64,000 nucleotides of DNA from Ichthyophis bannanicus (lineage: Eukaryota > Chordata > Amphibia > Gymnophiona > Ichthyophiidae), in contig CM066034.1 of assembly GCA_033557465.1 (NCBI GenBank), positions 988,009,637 through 988,073,636 of the forward strand. Direction: 5' to 3'. Positions 32,691 to 44,400 of the stretch are shown here, piece after piece. The stretch's first letter is position 1. Each line of letters begins with the position of its first letter. Position numbers and translations under genes: made by a program. The notes beneath the pieces were generated by a model. That model was not told where the DNA came from. It saw only the letters and a program-made list of their open reading frames with translations, and searched no databases.

Positions 32691-33760
32691 AGCTTAGAGC
32701 TTAGAGCTCCTCCATTCCCAACCACTCATTCTCCTACTTTTTACGCCACCCTTTTATTGCCCCTCCACTTGTTTTTGCATCCCCACCATTCAGTCATGAT
32801 TACAATGTCTCCTTCAATCATTTAAGTCCATGGACTTTGCTGGGCTCCAGTCCTCCGATTGTCTCCTCAAGCGGTGATTCTGCTCTACCCTCTGCCATTT
32901 AGTGTCCCACTGCTTGGATTGCCCCGGGGGTTTGCCCTCAACCGTCATCTTCTCCAAATCTGTGGTGTCCATGACCCCCAGGTCTTGTAAGCCTTTGTAG
33001 AACCTCTCCTCTGATCTTGGCCCTTATTGTCCAGCCCTCTGTCATTATGGCTATAGCAAAAGGGAATAGCCATCTATAGCGAATCCCTTTGGTCTGCAAA
33101 TGTCCTGTAATATACTTTAATTCACGCCTGTGGCAGAGAGTTGTGGGGGCTAAGTCCTCAAACACTTCCACCTCATTAGAGTCCCAGATCCATTGTCCTT
33201 TCATCTGGGCTTTAGCCAAAAACTTGTGATTTGGTGGTATATGAATGAAAGCAAACCACCACATCCCAGAGCAGGTTACCGCTCGCAGGGCCTAAAGCCC
33301 TATACGTCCAGTCCAGGGTAATGGGTGGGAAGTCCCCTGCTTTTTCCCATAGTGTCGGCATGAGTTGTTGTATTAAGGCTGTGTAATCCGAATAACGAGT
33401 CTCCTCTGGAATATCCCGAAACTGCAAAATACGTCACTGGCTGTGATTTTTAATGTCTTCTAATTTATCCGCAAGTCCACTGTGCTGTTGATGTAGCCCC
33501 TGTATTACTTTTGAGCTGCTCAACTGCTTCAGCCTAAGTTTCCATTTGCATTTTAACATTTTCCAAATGCACCCCCACCTCATGCAACTCACTCTGCCGC
33601 AATGGTGGCAAAATCCCCCACAAAGAGCTCAGTTCCTGCTTTATCTCTCTAAACCACCCTTGCAACTCCGCTGGTGTTACACTCTCCTCTCCCTCGGATT
33701 CTGATTCCAATTTAGAGCTGGGGTGTGCTGATAATGTGCGACGGCACTGCGGTTCACAGC
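32691..33760 (-). pseudogene. L1 ORF1 (coiled coil, RRM, C-terminal domain)
   Basis: From 33760 downward: a charged coiled-coil-like stretch (SELHEVGVHLENVKMQ), an RRM-like part beginning MQFRDIPEETRYSDYTALIQ (33427), and a C-terminal domain with NHKFLAKAQMKGQWIWDSNEVEVFEDLAPTT split over 32938-33264. These match the L1 ORF1p layout, an RNA-binding trimer that coats L1 RNA. Frames shift at about 33230 and 33520. The N-terminus is cut by CR1 at 33763. Confidence 0.7.
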
Positions 33761-33762
33761 AA

Positions 33763-35570
33763 CATAGTAACATAGTATATGATGGCAGATAAAGACCAGT
33801 ATGGTCCATCTAGTCTGCCCAGCAAGGTGTAAAAGTAGGTGCACTTGCCGCTCCATGCAGGTCACCTCTCCCCATGCCTTTGTTTAGGGGTGTACACACC
33901 GCTCCGTGTAGGTCACCCCTATTAGTTCAGATATAAGAGATAGTTATGCTTATTTTGATTTTATCCTGTTGTTATAAAGGGATCCACTGTGTCTGTCCCA
34001 TGCCATTTTGAATTCCGTCACCGTGTTTGCCCCCACCACTTCCATTGGAGGGCATTCCAAGCATCCACCACCCTTTCAGTGAAAAAGTATTTCCTGACAT
34101 TGCTTTTCAGTTTACCCCCTTGCAGCTTCATGTGATGCCTGTAGTTTTACAGCTTCCCCGTCTTTGGAAGAGGTTTGTTTGTCCATTAATACTCTAAGTA
34201 TTTAAAGGTCTGAATCATATCTCCCCTGCCCCTCCTCCCCTGTCCCTCCTCCAGAATGTACATGTATAGGTCTTTAAGTCTCTTCTCATAAATCTTCAGA
34301 CACAGGCTTCAAATCATTTTGGTCGCCTTCCTCTGAATCGCTTCCAGCCCTTTTATATCCTTTGTGAGATATGGTCTCCAAAACTGAACACAATATTCCA
34401 AGTGAGGCCTCACCAGCGACTTGTACAGTGGCATTAGTACTTCTTCCTTTCTGCTGGTAATTACTCTCTGTATGCAACCCAGCATCCTTCTGGCTTTTGC
34501 CACCGCCTTGTCACACTGTTTCGCCATCTTGAGATCATCAGAAACAATCACACCGAGGTCTTTCTCCTGGTCCGTGCACATCAATCTCTTGCCCCCTATT
34601 GCATACAGTTCCCTTGGATTTCTGCTTCCCAAGTGCATGACACTGCACCTCTTCACATTAAATCTTAACTGCCAAGCATTAGACTATTCTTCCAGCTTTT
34701 GTAGATCTTTCCTCATGTTCCCCACTCCCTGAGGGGAGTCCACTCTGTTGCAAATTTTGGTGTCATCTGCAAAAAGACAGACTTTTCCATTCAGCCCTTC
34801 GGCAATATCACTCACGAATATATTGAACAGTACTGGTCCCAAGACTGAACCCTGGGGCACAGCGCTAATCACCTTCCTTTCATCCGAGTGAGTTCTGTTT
34901 ACCGTCACCCACTGTTGTCTGTCAGTCAACCAATTTCTGATCCAGTTCACCATCTTGGGACCCATCCCCAAGCTGCTGAGTTTATTGATAAGCCTCCTAT
35001 GAGGAACAGTATCAAAGGCTTTGCTGAAATCTAGGTAGTCACATCCATCGCATGCCCTTGATCTAGTTCTCTGGTCACTCAGTCAAAGAACTCAATCAGA
35101 TTTGTTTGGCAGGATTGTCCTTTGGTAAAACCATGTTGCCTCGGATCATGCAACATGTTGGTTTCAAGGAAGTCCACTATTCGCTCTTTCAGGAGCGCCT
35201 CCATTACTTTTCTCACCACGGAGGTAAGGTTTACTGGCCTGTAGTTTGTCACTTCTTCCCTATTACCATTTTTGTGGAGAGGTACCTCATCAGCCCTTCT
35301 CCAGTCCTGTGGAACTTCTCCTGTCTCCAAGAATCTATTAAAAACATCCTTTAAAGGCCCTGTAAGAACTTCTGAGCTCTTTCAGTATCCTGGGGTGTAT
35401 CCCATCTGGTCCCATAGACTTGTCCACTTTCAGATTTGCAAGCTGTTCTAACACATCATCTTTTGTGAATGGTGTGGTATCTGCTCCATTCCCATTTGTA
35501 TATTTGTCAATCACAGGTGGTCTTTCTCCAGGATTTTCTCTAGTGAAAAAAGAGCAGAAGTTGCACGGAT
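33763..35570 (-). mobile_element. CR1 LINE group C, antisense, 5'-truncated
   Basis: The 3' end at 33763 starts 'caacatagtaacatagtatatgatggcag'. RT pieces upward: 34656-34309 ([32 protein letters not shown]), 34971-34684 ([31 protein letters not shown]), 35330-35079 (NYRPVNLTSVVRKVMEAL, QHGFTKGQSCQTNLIEFFD) and 35600-35338 ([16 protein letters not shown]). Frameshifts lie between the pieces. A catalytic YLDF block at about 35030 is garbled by small deletions. CR1 similarity ends near 35570. Confidence 0.85.
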
Positions 35571-37336
35571 ATTTTGGCGGGCTCTTTCTTTTGCCCGGAG
35601 GGTCAGTGAAAAGTGAACGCCTGCAGATCAGGGGTCTTTTTGCAGGATGCCATTCACCTTCAGTCTGCTCCTTGGAGTGCCGCACGCCTTCCGCTTGCAC
35701 AATGCAGGGCTCCGTGGGGCTTATTGGCGTTTCTTTGCCAGTGGAGTAGGAGAGCTCTAGCACTGTGCCACCATCTCGAACAGTGACGTCACTTCTCTTG
35801 ACAGTTTTTTGAGAGATTCGTGGTCACCTTAGGAAGGCTGAAGCAGGCAAATTCTCAGGACATCCCTTAGCAGAATGTGACTGACTTGCATTCTGTGGAA
35901 GTCACAGGTTTGCGAAATGACCAGTATGCAAACCCAGAGAGTTCTGGCTGGACCTAAACAACTGTTCACTCTCACCAAGGCCTGCAAGTCCCTTATCTTT
36001 GTAGTATTTATTGCACAATTATCTATACAAGAAGACTAACCACTGCCCCTTAGCCATACTATTATGATGAGAGATGACCAATATCTATGACATTTCCAAT
36101 TAAATCTGCTCAGAGCAGTTCAGTGACCTGTTTTCTCTTTCATCTGAGAGAGCTAGAGTTGCTGCGTTTGCTGGTTGTTCCCGGATATGAGGATGGTGGA
36201 GTTCAGTGCAGCTAGAGCCCCCCCCCCCCCCCAAGACTATATCACTTGAAGATTAGCTTCTGTAGGGTATTGCATTGTTCTCCGACAGCTGTTACCCTTA
36301 TTTGTAGGTGATAACCAGGAGTCCATTTTACTGATGCTACAAACCACTACACCTCACTCAGACGCAGTTTCTCAAACCCACTAGTTTCTATTGACATAGG
36401 TGGCTTGCACCCAAAGATTGCACGTTTAGATAAGTTCCTTAGCTGTTCCATTACAGCACTTTCTGAAAGCAAGAAAATTCTTCTCCAGCCTAACTTCACT
36501 TATTGTGGGGGATTTTTTCTCAGGCGAATAGGGCTGAGATTTAAGAATTTCACTTGGTGAGTTTGAAAATTACTTTTAAAAAAATGTTCTGTGTTTAGTA
36601 CTGCAGTCTGCAGTACAGAGACAGGTTTTGACAAGCACTCTCAGTGAGACAAACAGTTAAGAATTTCCTTATGCATTCATCCCAGAAATCTTATAGGATC
36701 CTTTTGTAACTTTTTAAAAGTCCCTTAGATCAGCATTAAAGTGGGAATGAGGGTGGAAGGAGGAACAGAAAGCAACCCCAGAACAACGAAAGGCCAAGAT
36801 TAGAGAAAATCTTTCCAATTTTGGAGGAGTTTTTGGCCTGTAAAGGAAGTTGGCTGTACATGTCTGGCAGGTCATTCAGCACTGCTGACATGTTTGGCTT
36901 AGAGCATTAGCAATAATCAGAGGCCTGCGTGGGACTTTTCAAGCTCCTCATCTCCAAGCTGCTAAACTATCTTTATCTTTTATCTCTATCCTCCAGTCCA
37001 GGAAGAAGATTGTAGGCCAGCCCTGTATTTCTGATAACTTTCAGCACTGATTTCAGTAGGTAGATTCAGGGACTACAAGTTCCATGCTGCTTTGGGATGT
37101 AAGTTCAAAATTATGGAGTATGTTTACTAATCGGCGGTAGCGGCTTCCGTACGATATCGGAGCAGCGGTCCCATTGAATTCAATGGGCCTTCTATGAAAT
37201 TGGAACCATAGTTAAATGGAAGGTTACAATATGGTGAGAGGCTAACACCATGTCCATCATGAGTAGGCCGAACCAGTCCTAGTTTGCCATCTATGAGCCT
37301 GCAGTTCAGTTTTTCTTAAAGAAATTGGAACTACAG
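35571..37336. other. Unassigned; C15 run at 36218-36232
   Basis: No gene or named repeat is recognised. The antisense frame continuing from CR1 (to 35763) is Pro/Lys/Arg-rich and has no motif I know. A run of 15 C is at 36218-36232. Confidence 0.5.
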
Positions 37337-37556
37337 ATTTATAAATAGGGTTGCCAACTGGCTCCAGATGCGCCCGACAGGCTTGATCCAGTCCTGGGTT
37401 TACTCCATTGCATGCAGGGACATGTAGTTCTGATTTCTCCATTGCACTCCATAAGAAAAGCAAAACTACAAGTCCCTGCATGCAATGGGGTAAACATAGA
37501 ACTGGATGAAGCCTGTCGGGCGCATCAGGAGCCAGTTGGCAACCCTATTTATAAAT
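37337..37556. mobile_element. Foldback MITE, 220 bp
   Basis: The two halves are complementary over about 95-100 bp each: 'atttataaatagggttgccaactggctcc' at the left, its complement at the right, with internal matches at 'gcgcccgacaggctt' and 'gcatgcagggac'. The centre is a roughly 30-base loop. 'atttataaat' at both edges may be the target duplication or part of the termini. No coding sequence. A degenerate second copy lies at 38029-38221. Confidence 0.8.
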
Positions 37557-38028
37557 GCTATGGGGTAAAACCAGAATTGGGCTAAGTTTGCCATTCAAGA
37601 CCTAGAGTTACCTGCTGCCTTCAGGCAGGGTGGATTTTCTTCCCCTCTTCGAGGGCCAGAGACTGTTCTGGTATTCAGGATAACCACTTTTATTTTACCC
37701 AAGGCCGGATTTAAGATTTTGGCACCCATAAGCAAACCCAGGCAGCAGATCCCAAAGAGTGAGGAGGGAGGTGTCGGAGATAATTAGAGTCAGAAGGGGG
37801 AGCAGAAGGTCATATTGCCACAGTGGCAGTCCTTTTAAGCGGCATATGAAGATGGCCTAGAATAAGTGGGAACAGGCTTCTCTTTCGCACCTCCAAAATT
37901 TGATGCCCTAGTCAGTTGCCTGTGTCGTCTACGCCTAAATGCAGGCCTGATTTTACCTAATACCCCTTCTCTGCCTAAATTAAGACGAGAAAGCTAACTT
38001 TGGCCATTTTGGTTTCAGCTCTGAAAGG
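37557..38028. other. Unassigned stretch between two MITE copies
   Basis: No gene is seen. 'ggccggatttaagattttggcacc' near 37706 resembles the ends of hAT-type elements, but I cannot pair it with a second end. Confidence 0.4.
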
Positions 38029-38221
38029 AGGATTGCCAGTTGGCTCTGCATTTTTCAGGATAGGCAAAGTCCATGTTGGTTTTATCACACTGCATGTTGG
38101 GACTTGTAGTCCTGCTCTTCTTAGGAAAATGAATAAGAACTACCAGTCTTTCTGCATGCAGTGGGGTAAGACCAGGACTGGATCAATCTGCCCTGAAAAA
38201 GATGGCGCCAGTTAGCACCCT
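38029..38221. mobile_element. Foldback MITE, degenerate second copy
   Basis: The left arm 'aggattgccagttggctctg' and right arm '...gatggcgccagttagcaccct' are imperfect complements. Both match the 37337-37556 element ('gggttgccaactggctcc', 'ccagtcctggttttacccca', 'tgcatgttgggacttgtag'). More mismatches suggest an older insertion. Confidence 0.65.
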
Positions 38222-40119
38222 ATGCTAATATAGCCAGCTAAGGGTTGTAGTTATTTTGTGCTGCATCTCTGAGGTGCTGGGCCCCCCGGGTACGTTGCAC
38301 CATGAGCATGGTTGTCATTCTGGTGAAACACCTGGTCTCTTGATTGTGTTTATGGGAGATGGGTAAGGAGAATCCCTACTCCAGACACCGTCTAAGGACA
38401 GGGGTCATCTCGCCTAGTGAAGCCCTGGCACAATGAACTTGTATTTCCAGGTAGTGGCAGTAGTAGCGCTACCACCTACCCAGACAAACCAGGGATTAAA
38501 AAGCTTGGAGAGTTGCATTTTCATGGGAGCAATGCAGCCATGGAAAGGGAGTCCTGTTTTCTTCCTAAGCATCGCAGAGGGCTGTAACACCAGTGTGAAC
38601 ACGATGTGGTGTCAGACAGTCATGGAAAGGAAACCCTGACTGTGCTGGTTTCTAAATACATCCAGATGTGTGTCTGCCCTGAAATCAGCCTTGCAGAGCT
38701 GAGTGGGTGGGAGACGCCTCGACTGATGCATTTTCCTCTAAGACACTGCAGATGCACTATGTAGCCTCTGTGACTGAGATGTGTGATCATGGCAACGTGT
38801 GCAGAATTTTTCATGAGAAAGAGAAAAATGGAATCAGATGGCTGAAAAAGCCCACTAGAGGGCTGCCCTGGCGACTCGACGACACTGCTGTGTGCTGACA
38901 TGTAGAAGATCTGGGTCAGATTTCTGATCTCTGAGGCAGCGGTGTCTGGGGATACTGTGATGAGAAGGGAAGCGCTAGCCATCGCACTATGACGACATCT
39001 AGTGGCCAGACTCAGTGTCGACACTTCTGCATTTCCAAAAGGAACTGTGGTCTGTAGACATCTCACCTTCCCCGGGTGAGGACCATTGCTGCAATGGTTT
39101 GAGTTGCATGGGGATAAAATAGCACCCCCTCCCCATATACACATACACACTTAACACCTGCAACTGTAGGTTTATGACACAGCAGCCCTGTAGAGACCAG
39201 TTCTGCTTGAGCTAGAAGTCTGAAGAAGATGGAGCTTAAAATCTAAAAGGATTGCCACGCCCATACAGTCTGCTAAATTTTCCTACTAACTGAACTGCCA
39301 CAGAACCCCTTGATCTGAAAAGCAAGATAGAAACAATTTGAAGAGGTCTTTCAGATGGGGCTAGTATAACTGATTGCTAATTATGTTTCTTATTCCTAAC
39401 CCAATATAGGGTCTCCCTAGAATTACATGCCATGAGGAAATCCAAAACACTTTCTCTGACAATCCCACATAGCTCTTAGTCCATCTCATAAAATTGTTTC
39501 AATATACCGGTAATACTTGAAAGGTCTGATCTGGTATTTATTCAAAAATGTCTCTTCAGTTCTGCCGTAGAAAGGCTGGCATATTGTGGTGCCATCCTGC
39601 TGCCCATAGCAGGTCCTGAAGCTAGTCAAGAAATCTTTTAAGTGGGGACAAGATGGAGTCAAATCCAATGCACTGAGCTCATGGTTCTTCAATATTTTTC
39701 CTATTGTGCTGGCTTCCCTGTAGCTGTGACTGTGAAGAAGAGGAAGACCTATACTTAATACTCAGCTTCGAATCAGCCCCATGTATGCATCAGATGACTT
39801 TAGAAGGGTGAGATAAAGAACAGACTGTTCTGGTGGGTCTCGTTGATGGATTGACTGATCACAGCACTGATGGGAGTTTCATTGAGTCCAGAACAAAGAA
39901 CAGCTCCAATAGGACCTGGAAATTCAGTGCTGGTGAGGTAGCTGCTGACTGACTGCATCAGATTTCCGTCAGGAGCCATCAGTGAGAGAGGTGTGCCTGT
40001 GGTCCTACCACCTCTCCCTAGTCCACCCTCCCCCATCAGAAGTTGTTGCAAGGGAAGCATTGGGCATTGGCTGATCATCTCATGTAGGGGAATAAGACTG
40101 CTTATAACACATGTTATAT
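38222..40119. other. Unassigned, possibly single-copy
   Basis: I recognise no repeats here, and the base composition looks balanced. The longest frame (176 codons, minus, 38620-39150) shows no motif, and I consider it chance. Confidence 0.45.
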
Positions 40120-40405
40120 AGGAGTGGCCTAGTGGTTGGGGCAAGGTACTTCAGGCTGGAAGGTTGGGGGTTCAAATCCCACTAGAGGACAGCAACCTTG
40201 GGCTGAAAGGACTGGGGTTTCTAGTCCCACAGGTGCTCCTTGTGGTCTTGGGCAAGCCACTTAACCCTCCATAGCCCATGTTCCCTGTAAAATAGTTATC
40301 TCCAAGTTATAATGCCCTGTTCAATGTAATTTTAGTTTGTTCAATGTAAACCACACTGATGCAGAATAGCATGGTATATAAGAGAATGTAAATAAAATAA
40401 ATAAG
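40120..40405 (+). mobile_element. tRNA/CORE SINE with L2-like tail
   Basis: 'aggagtggcctagtggttgggg' (A-box area), 'gggttcaaatccc' (B-box), 'cttgggcaagccacttaaccctcc' (CORE) and a tail 'gtaaaccacactgatgcagaatagcatggtatataag' ending in (aaat)n. The tail resembles the L2 end at 31005. It is the best-preserved of the six SINEs. Confidence 0.85.
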
Positions 40406-40489
40406 TTGCAGTGGTCTAGAACACCCAACAGTGGTAATCCTGGACTTTCATTAGGACACTATCATAGGTTGGGAATTTCCTCTCATTAA

Positions 40490-41500
40490 AGGTTCTAAGC
40501 TTTATGCTGACTCTCAGAGGGTCATGGCGAAGGAAACGGAGCAAGAAGCTGTCCTAGAGCTACATACTACCAGGCTAGGGGCTTTGGAGCAGCAGATGGA
40601 GAAGCTGAAGACTTGTAACTCTGCATTGGTACAAGATAATGAAGCCTTACATCATAAAGTAGAGTATTTGGAGAACCAGTTGAGAGAAGATTTAATCTAA
40701 GGCTCTTGAATTTCTCGAAGACTCTCTTTATTGCCTCAGGAGGTGTTGAAAATGCTCTCAGAGGCTTTGCTTCCTCTATCTCATGCATCCTATAGAGTAG
40801 ACCATCTATGGGGACAGTTGGGTGAATGACATCTCAATCAGGGAGAGACCTCCGTGGGTAGCATGGATTTAAAAAGGCCTCCTAAAAATTTCACTAAAGC
40901 TGTGGTTCTTGTTACTTTGTCTTAGAACCTGATCATAATCCCTTCAGCATTTAGATCTCAGACACATTAATGAATAGTTTTTGGGCTGTTATGTTAGTGT
41001 ATTTCCTGATCTCTCACAGCAAAGATGAAAAGACTTCTTGGTCCTTCAGTCAGGGGTCTTAACTCTTGGGACTAGCTTTATTCTATGTTTCCATGGAGGT
41101 GTAGGTAGATTTTGAGGGTTAGAATTATTTGTTTTGTTCCCAAGCAGCTGCTAAGAATTCTCTTTTACTAGGGATGTCGCCAATATGGCTTTATCTCCTG
41201 GGACAGAAAGTATACCAGTTGTTTTTGAATATATCACTAGGATGATACTAGAATGATTTCATCTCTTTCTTTTTTCTCTGTGTTTTGGATATATTCCATC
41301 AAAATCCTAATAATTTCCTCTTTGGCCTCCTTCCTCTTTTGTGGTCTCTGTTAGAAATGATTTGTATTAGTTTATTCTTGTTTGCTTTTTGGCATGATTG
41401 CCTATTATTGTTTCTTGTGCAAATCTCTTGTTTTTCCTTTATTCAAATACTGAAAAGTTTTTTATATAAAAAGTAAAAAAAAAAAAAAAAGAAGAAATGT
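40490..41500 (+). mobile_element. ORF1-only L1 (HAL1-like), with poly(A)
   Basis: The broken translation shows a coiled coil (RLGALEQQMEKLKTCNSAL, then NEALHHKVEYLENQL) and a linker with SLLPQEVLKMLSEALLPLS. A C-terminal part follows with DLSQQRRKDFLVLQSGV and ICFVPKQLLRIL. This is an L1 ORF1 layout. No endonuclease or RT follows. About 300 bp of U-rich 3' sequence lead to a run of A at about 41475-41491. Frames change at 40700, 40950 and 41100, so it is a pseudogene. Confidence 0.65.
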
Positions 41501-42310
41501 ATTGTTAGTCTAATAAAAAGGTACTGTATAAGCTTATATATTTTTTTATTGATCTTTATTTCCACATGTGAATAACACAGCAGTCATATTAGTTTATTGA
41601 AGACACATTTATGTAAAAGGCATCTGAAGTTTAGCTGTTGCATGCTTCAATCTCAGTTTTGGGAAGGAGTATAGACAAGAACGTCAACTTTTTTTTTTTT
41701 AACTTAAAAGTAGTAAGGGTAACCGGTTAGTGCCGCTGAACATCCGTGGACCACTAAAAAAGAACCAATTAAAATCGGGATGATCTGTTGGAGGAGCAGA
41801 GGCAGTGACCGCTCTTATCCGGTTAGGGACGATATTAGTAGATAGCTAAACTGGCTAAATTTAAGATAGGTGAATAGCTGTCCTAACATTAGCTGGTTTT
41901 CGCTATCCAGCTAGAGGCTGGATAGCGCTGCTAAGTATTTATAGCATCAGTGGCCAGGCAACTCAGATATTCAGTGGCAGAAACTGGACATCTTCTTCCG
42001 CTGAATATCCGGTTTTAATTAAAGGGGCAGCGGCTAGATTTTTAATTTTGCATAACCACTGCTACTGAATATGCCCTTCATAATTTTTATTGCATTCAAT
42101 GAATTAAAACCTATGACAAAAACAAGATTACCTGGAATGAAGACAAGGAGGACAAGACCTAAGGGGTACAAGGTCTGTGACCACATCAAAGTCCAACATC
42201 TGGCTCTATGTAGAACTCTAGGGAAAGGAGTTAGTGAGGAAGGGATCTTCACTTGGAAGGGAGGGACCAACTAAACTCTAAGTGATTGCATTTTGTCTGT
42301 TGATTTTTGC
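41501..42310. other. Unassigned; palindrome at 41901-41927
   Basis: A perfect 11-bp inverted repeat with a 5-base loop lies at 41901-41927. The region also holds 'gatattcagtggcag' and 'cgctgaatatccgg', a pattern like the ends of a decayed foldback element. Weak similarity of theme with 75-125 at the window start. Confidence 0.45.
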
Positions 42311-42318
42311 TCTGCCAT

Positions 42319-42719
42319 CAGGGCCAGCGCTACCATTAGGCAAACTAGGTGGTCACCTAGAGTGCTGGCCCTCCGGGGGTGCCCATTGCCGCCGCTGTCG
42401 ACCCTCTCCGGGACCAACAGCAACGACAATAGCTGCAAACAAGCTTTGGCACTGCGGGGCTGCTTGCTTCCGCCCCTCTCCGACTCTCGATGCCAACTTC
42501 CTGTTTGCATAGGAAGTCGGCATCAGGTAAGCAAACAGCCCTGCGGCGACAAAGGTTGATGGTAACCTCCATGGGTCTGTTTGTGGCTATTGCCATTGCT
42601 GTCGATCCTGAAGAGGGGCGGCAACGGTTGCAATGGGCACCGTGGGCGGGGGGGGGGGGGCGGAGGGGCACAAGGGATGATGTTCACCTAGGCCGCCTCA
42701 TCTCCTTGCGCAGATCCAG
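42319..42719. mobile_element. hAT-like MITE with 8-bp target duplication
   Basis: The ends 'cagggccagcgctaccattagg' and (complement of the right end) 'ctggatctgcgcaaggagatgagg' are imperfect terminal inverted repeats. Flanks are 'tctgccat' (42311-42318) and 'tctcccat' (42720-42727), seven of eight identical. An 8-bp duplication is the hAT hallmark. The inside is GC-rich with partly complementary halves and no transposase. Confidence 0.75.
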
Positions 42720-42892
42720 TCTCCCATTATACTATTTTTGTTATGGTCAATGATCCCTCAATATCTTCAGAAAAACCCTTAATTCAGAATATCAAGTCTG
42801 GCCTGGACTGAGTTATTGAAACAAATGAGGATTGGAGCGAGTGGACCTAAAATGCCAATGGTCTCCCAGTTTTACTAGTCTTGACCTAGAAC

Positions 42893-43377
42893 CAGGGCTG
42901 CCCAACCACCAAGCAAACTATGCGGTCACTTAGGGCAACAGCTTCTTGGGGGGGGGGGGGGGAGCAAATAGCAGTTATAGTCAAAACAAAGCAATCCCTA
43001 ATCATATTGGTTTGTTTCAATTTTTTATTTTTTGGATTGTTTTTTGACAATAGTATGCACGATTGGCACAAAATGGGAAATGATGTAAATTTACATAATT
43101 CCCCATTGCGCTGTCATCGCCACTTTCATTTGAAACGAAAGCACGTCCCTAGTACATAGTCCATTTACTTTTAGAAGTCACTTTTGGAAATCTTCCTTAT
43201 TATGTTTATATTTTAAAAATAAAGTCTAATATTTAAAAGTGTGATGTCCAAATATGCATTTTTATAGGAATGTTCTGGAAGGGATGGTGTTGAGATGACT
43301 ACCATTTTTAAAATCTTGGAGGGGGGTACAAGGCTGAAGTTTCGCCTAGGGCGCCTAATACCCCTGCACCAACCCTG
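42893..43377. mobile_element. Second hAT-like MITE with 8-bp target duplication
   Basis: Starts 'cagggctgcccaacc' and ends '...gcaccaaccctg'. Flanks 'cctagaac' (42885-42892) and 'cctacaac' (43378-43385) match at seven of eight positions. Inner ends 'cacttagggc' and 'cgcctagggcg' resemble the 42319 element, so both may have used the same transposase. No coding capacity. Confidence 0.75.
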
Positions 43378-43385
43378 CCTACAAC

Positions 43386-44005
43386 CCTAAAATTACCAGT
43401 GAGCTAAGCCTGCAAGGACAGTGTTACTGTATCCACCTGAAGCTATACCCCCAGTCTACCAAATAGCTGTGAATATGCCACTGTGTGGGTCTCACAGTCT
43501 GGCAGGGCTTACATAACCAAGAGGAGCTCTGTGAAGGAGGTGGAGGAGAACAGCAATGTGGTGCCTGAACCAGCACGGGAGGGAGAAGAAGGGGGCACTT
43601 GGGTGAGCGCATGAGGGAGGGAGTTTTAGTTGTGTTGATCAAGGGAAGTGCGCCTCTGTGTAATGCTTCTAGCATACACCTTCTAACATTTTGGGGTTTT
43701 TGTTGATTTATCTTTATTTCCATGAAAGAAAGCCCATTTGAAACTCAGGATGCATTTTACCAAACACCCCCTCACACACACTCTGTTGGGAGGCTAAACA
43801 AGGTCAAATCATGCCTGGAAGAGCAACAAATGTATGGTTGCAAAATGACCTATTAAACTCGACAAGCGCACGGTATTGTGCATGTAGCAGAAATGGAACC
43901 ACCACGTAATTTCTGTACCACATTTAGCACCGAAGACCCAGTCATCTGACGGCTGAGATTCAGAAAGGTCTGAGGTTTTCTTCAGTCAGCCTGAAAAGAA
44001 TCACT
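43386..44005. other. Unassigned stretch
   Basis: No gene or repeat is recognised. Contains 'ggggtttttgttgatttatctttatttcc', A/T-rich simple sequence. Confidence 0.4.
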
Positions 44006-44400
44006 GGCACCGGTCCATGAGAACATATCACCCCCAACTCTGAAACAGTTACACTGGCTCCCTATCCACTTGAGGATTAAATACAAAGTCTCCCTAACCA
44101 TATTTAAGACCATCCACCACCTCTCAACAAATATTCTTTGCTCTCTTCTGCAACAACCTCTCAACAAGAAAGTGAGAAGGTCGACCAATCACAATCTCCT
44201 ATCAGTCCCAAGTGCTTTCACCTACTCCAACACTGCCATTTCCATCAGAGCCTTCTCCTTTTATGCACCCACCATCTGGAGTGCCCTCACCCTGGAATTA
44301 TGTTCACACACAGACCTAGGTGAATTCTGCACAAACTAAAAATCCTCCTCTTCCTGGAGCACTTTGGATCAGATTCTTAACTGTCCATCCACCACAACAT
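44006..44400 (+). mobile_element. L2-group LINE C-terminal fragment
   Basis: It reads TLKQLHWLPIHLRIKYKVSL, then IRAFSFYAPTIWSAL, the L2-type C-terminal signature. Both ends are truncated. The normal WNSLP is WSALT here, and no tail repeat is evident. Confidence 0.75.

Larger units (their letters stand above)
25995..33760 (-). mobile_element. L1-clade LINE, antisense, broken by insertions
   Basis: Reading from 33760 downward gives ORF1 (33760-32690), endonuclease (31935-31336), RT (29660-27255, continuing either side of 28141) and C-terminal region (to about 25995). This is the L1 order. It is interrupted by L2 tails (31940-32313, 32319-32690), an RTE tail (31075-31335), an L2 RT fragment (29700-31010) and another L2 tail (27279-28141). 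Its 5' side ends at the CR1 3' end at 33763. No poly(A) side is visible near 25995. Confidence 0.8.

Noticed and set aside
38620..39150. 176-codon antisense frame in otherwise unassigned DNA
   Set aside because: No recognisable domain, no signal peptide or repeats, and no splice or start context that would favour a gene.
40120..40200. tRNA genes at SINE heads (also 13140, 21200, 25743 and minus-strand copies)
   Set aside because: A- and B-box-like elements are present, but there is no consistent cloverleaf, and each is followed by the CORE and a LINE tail.
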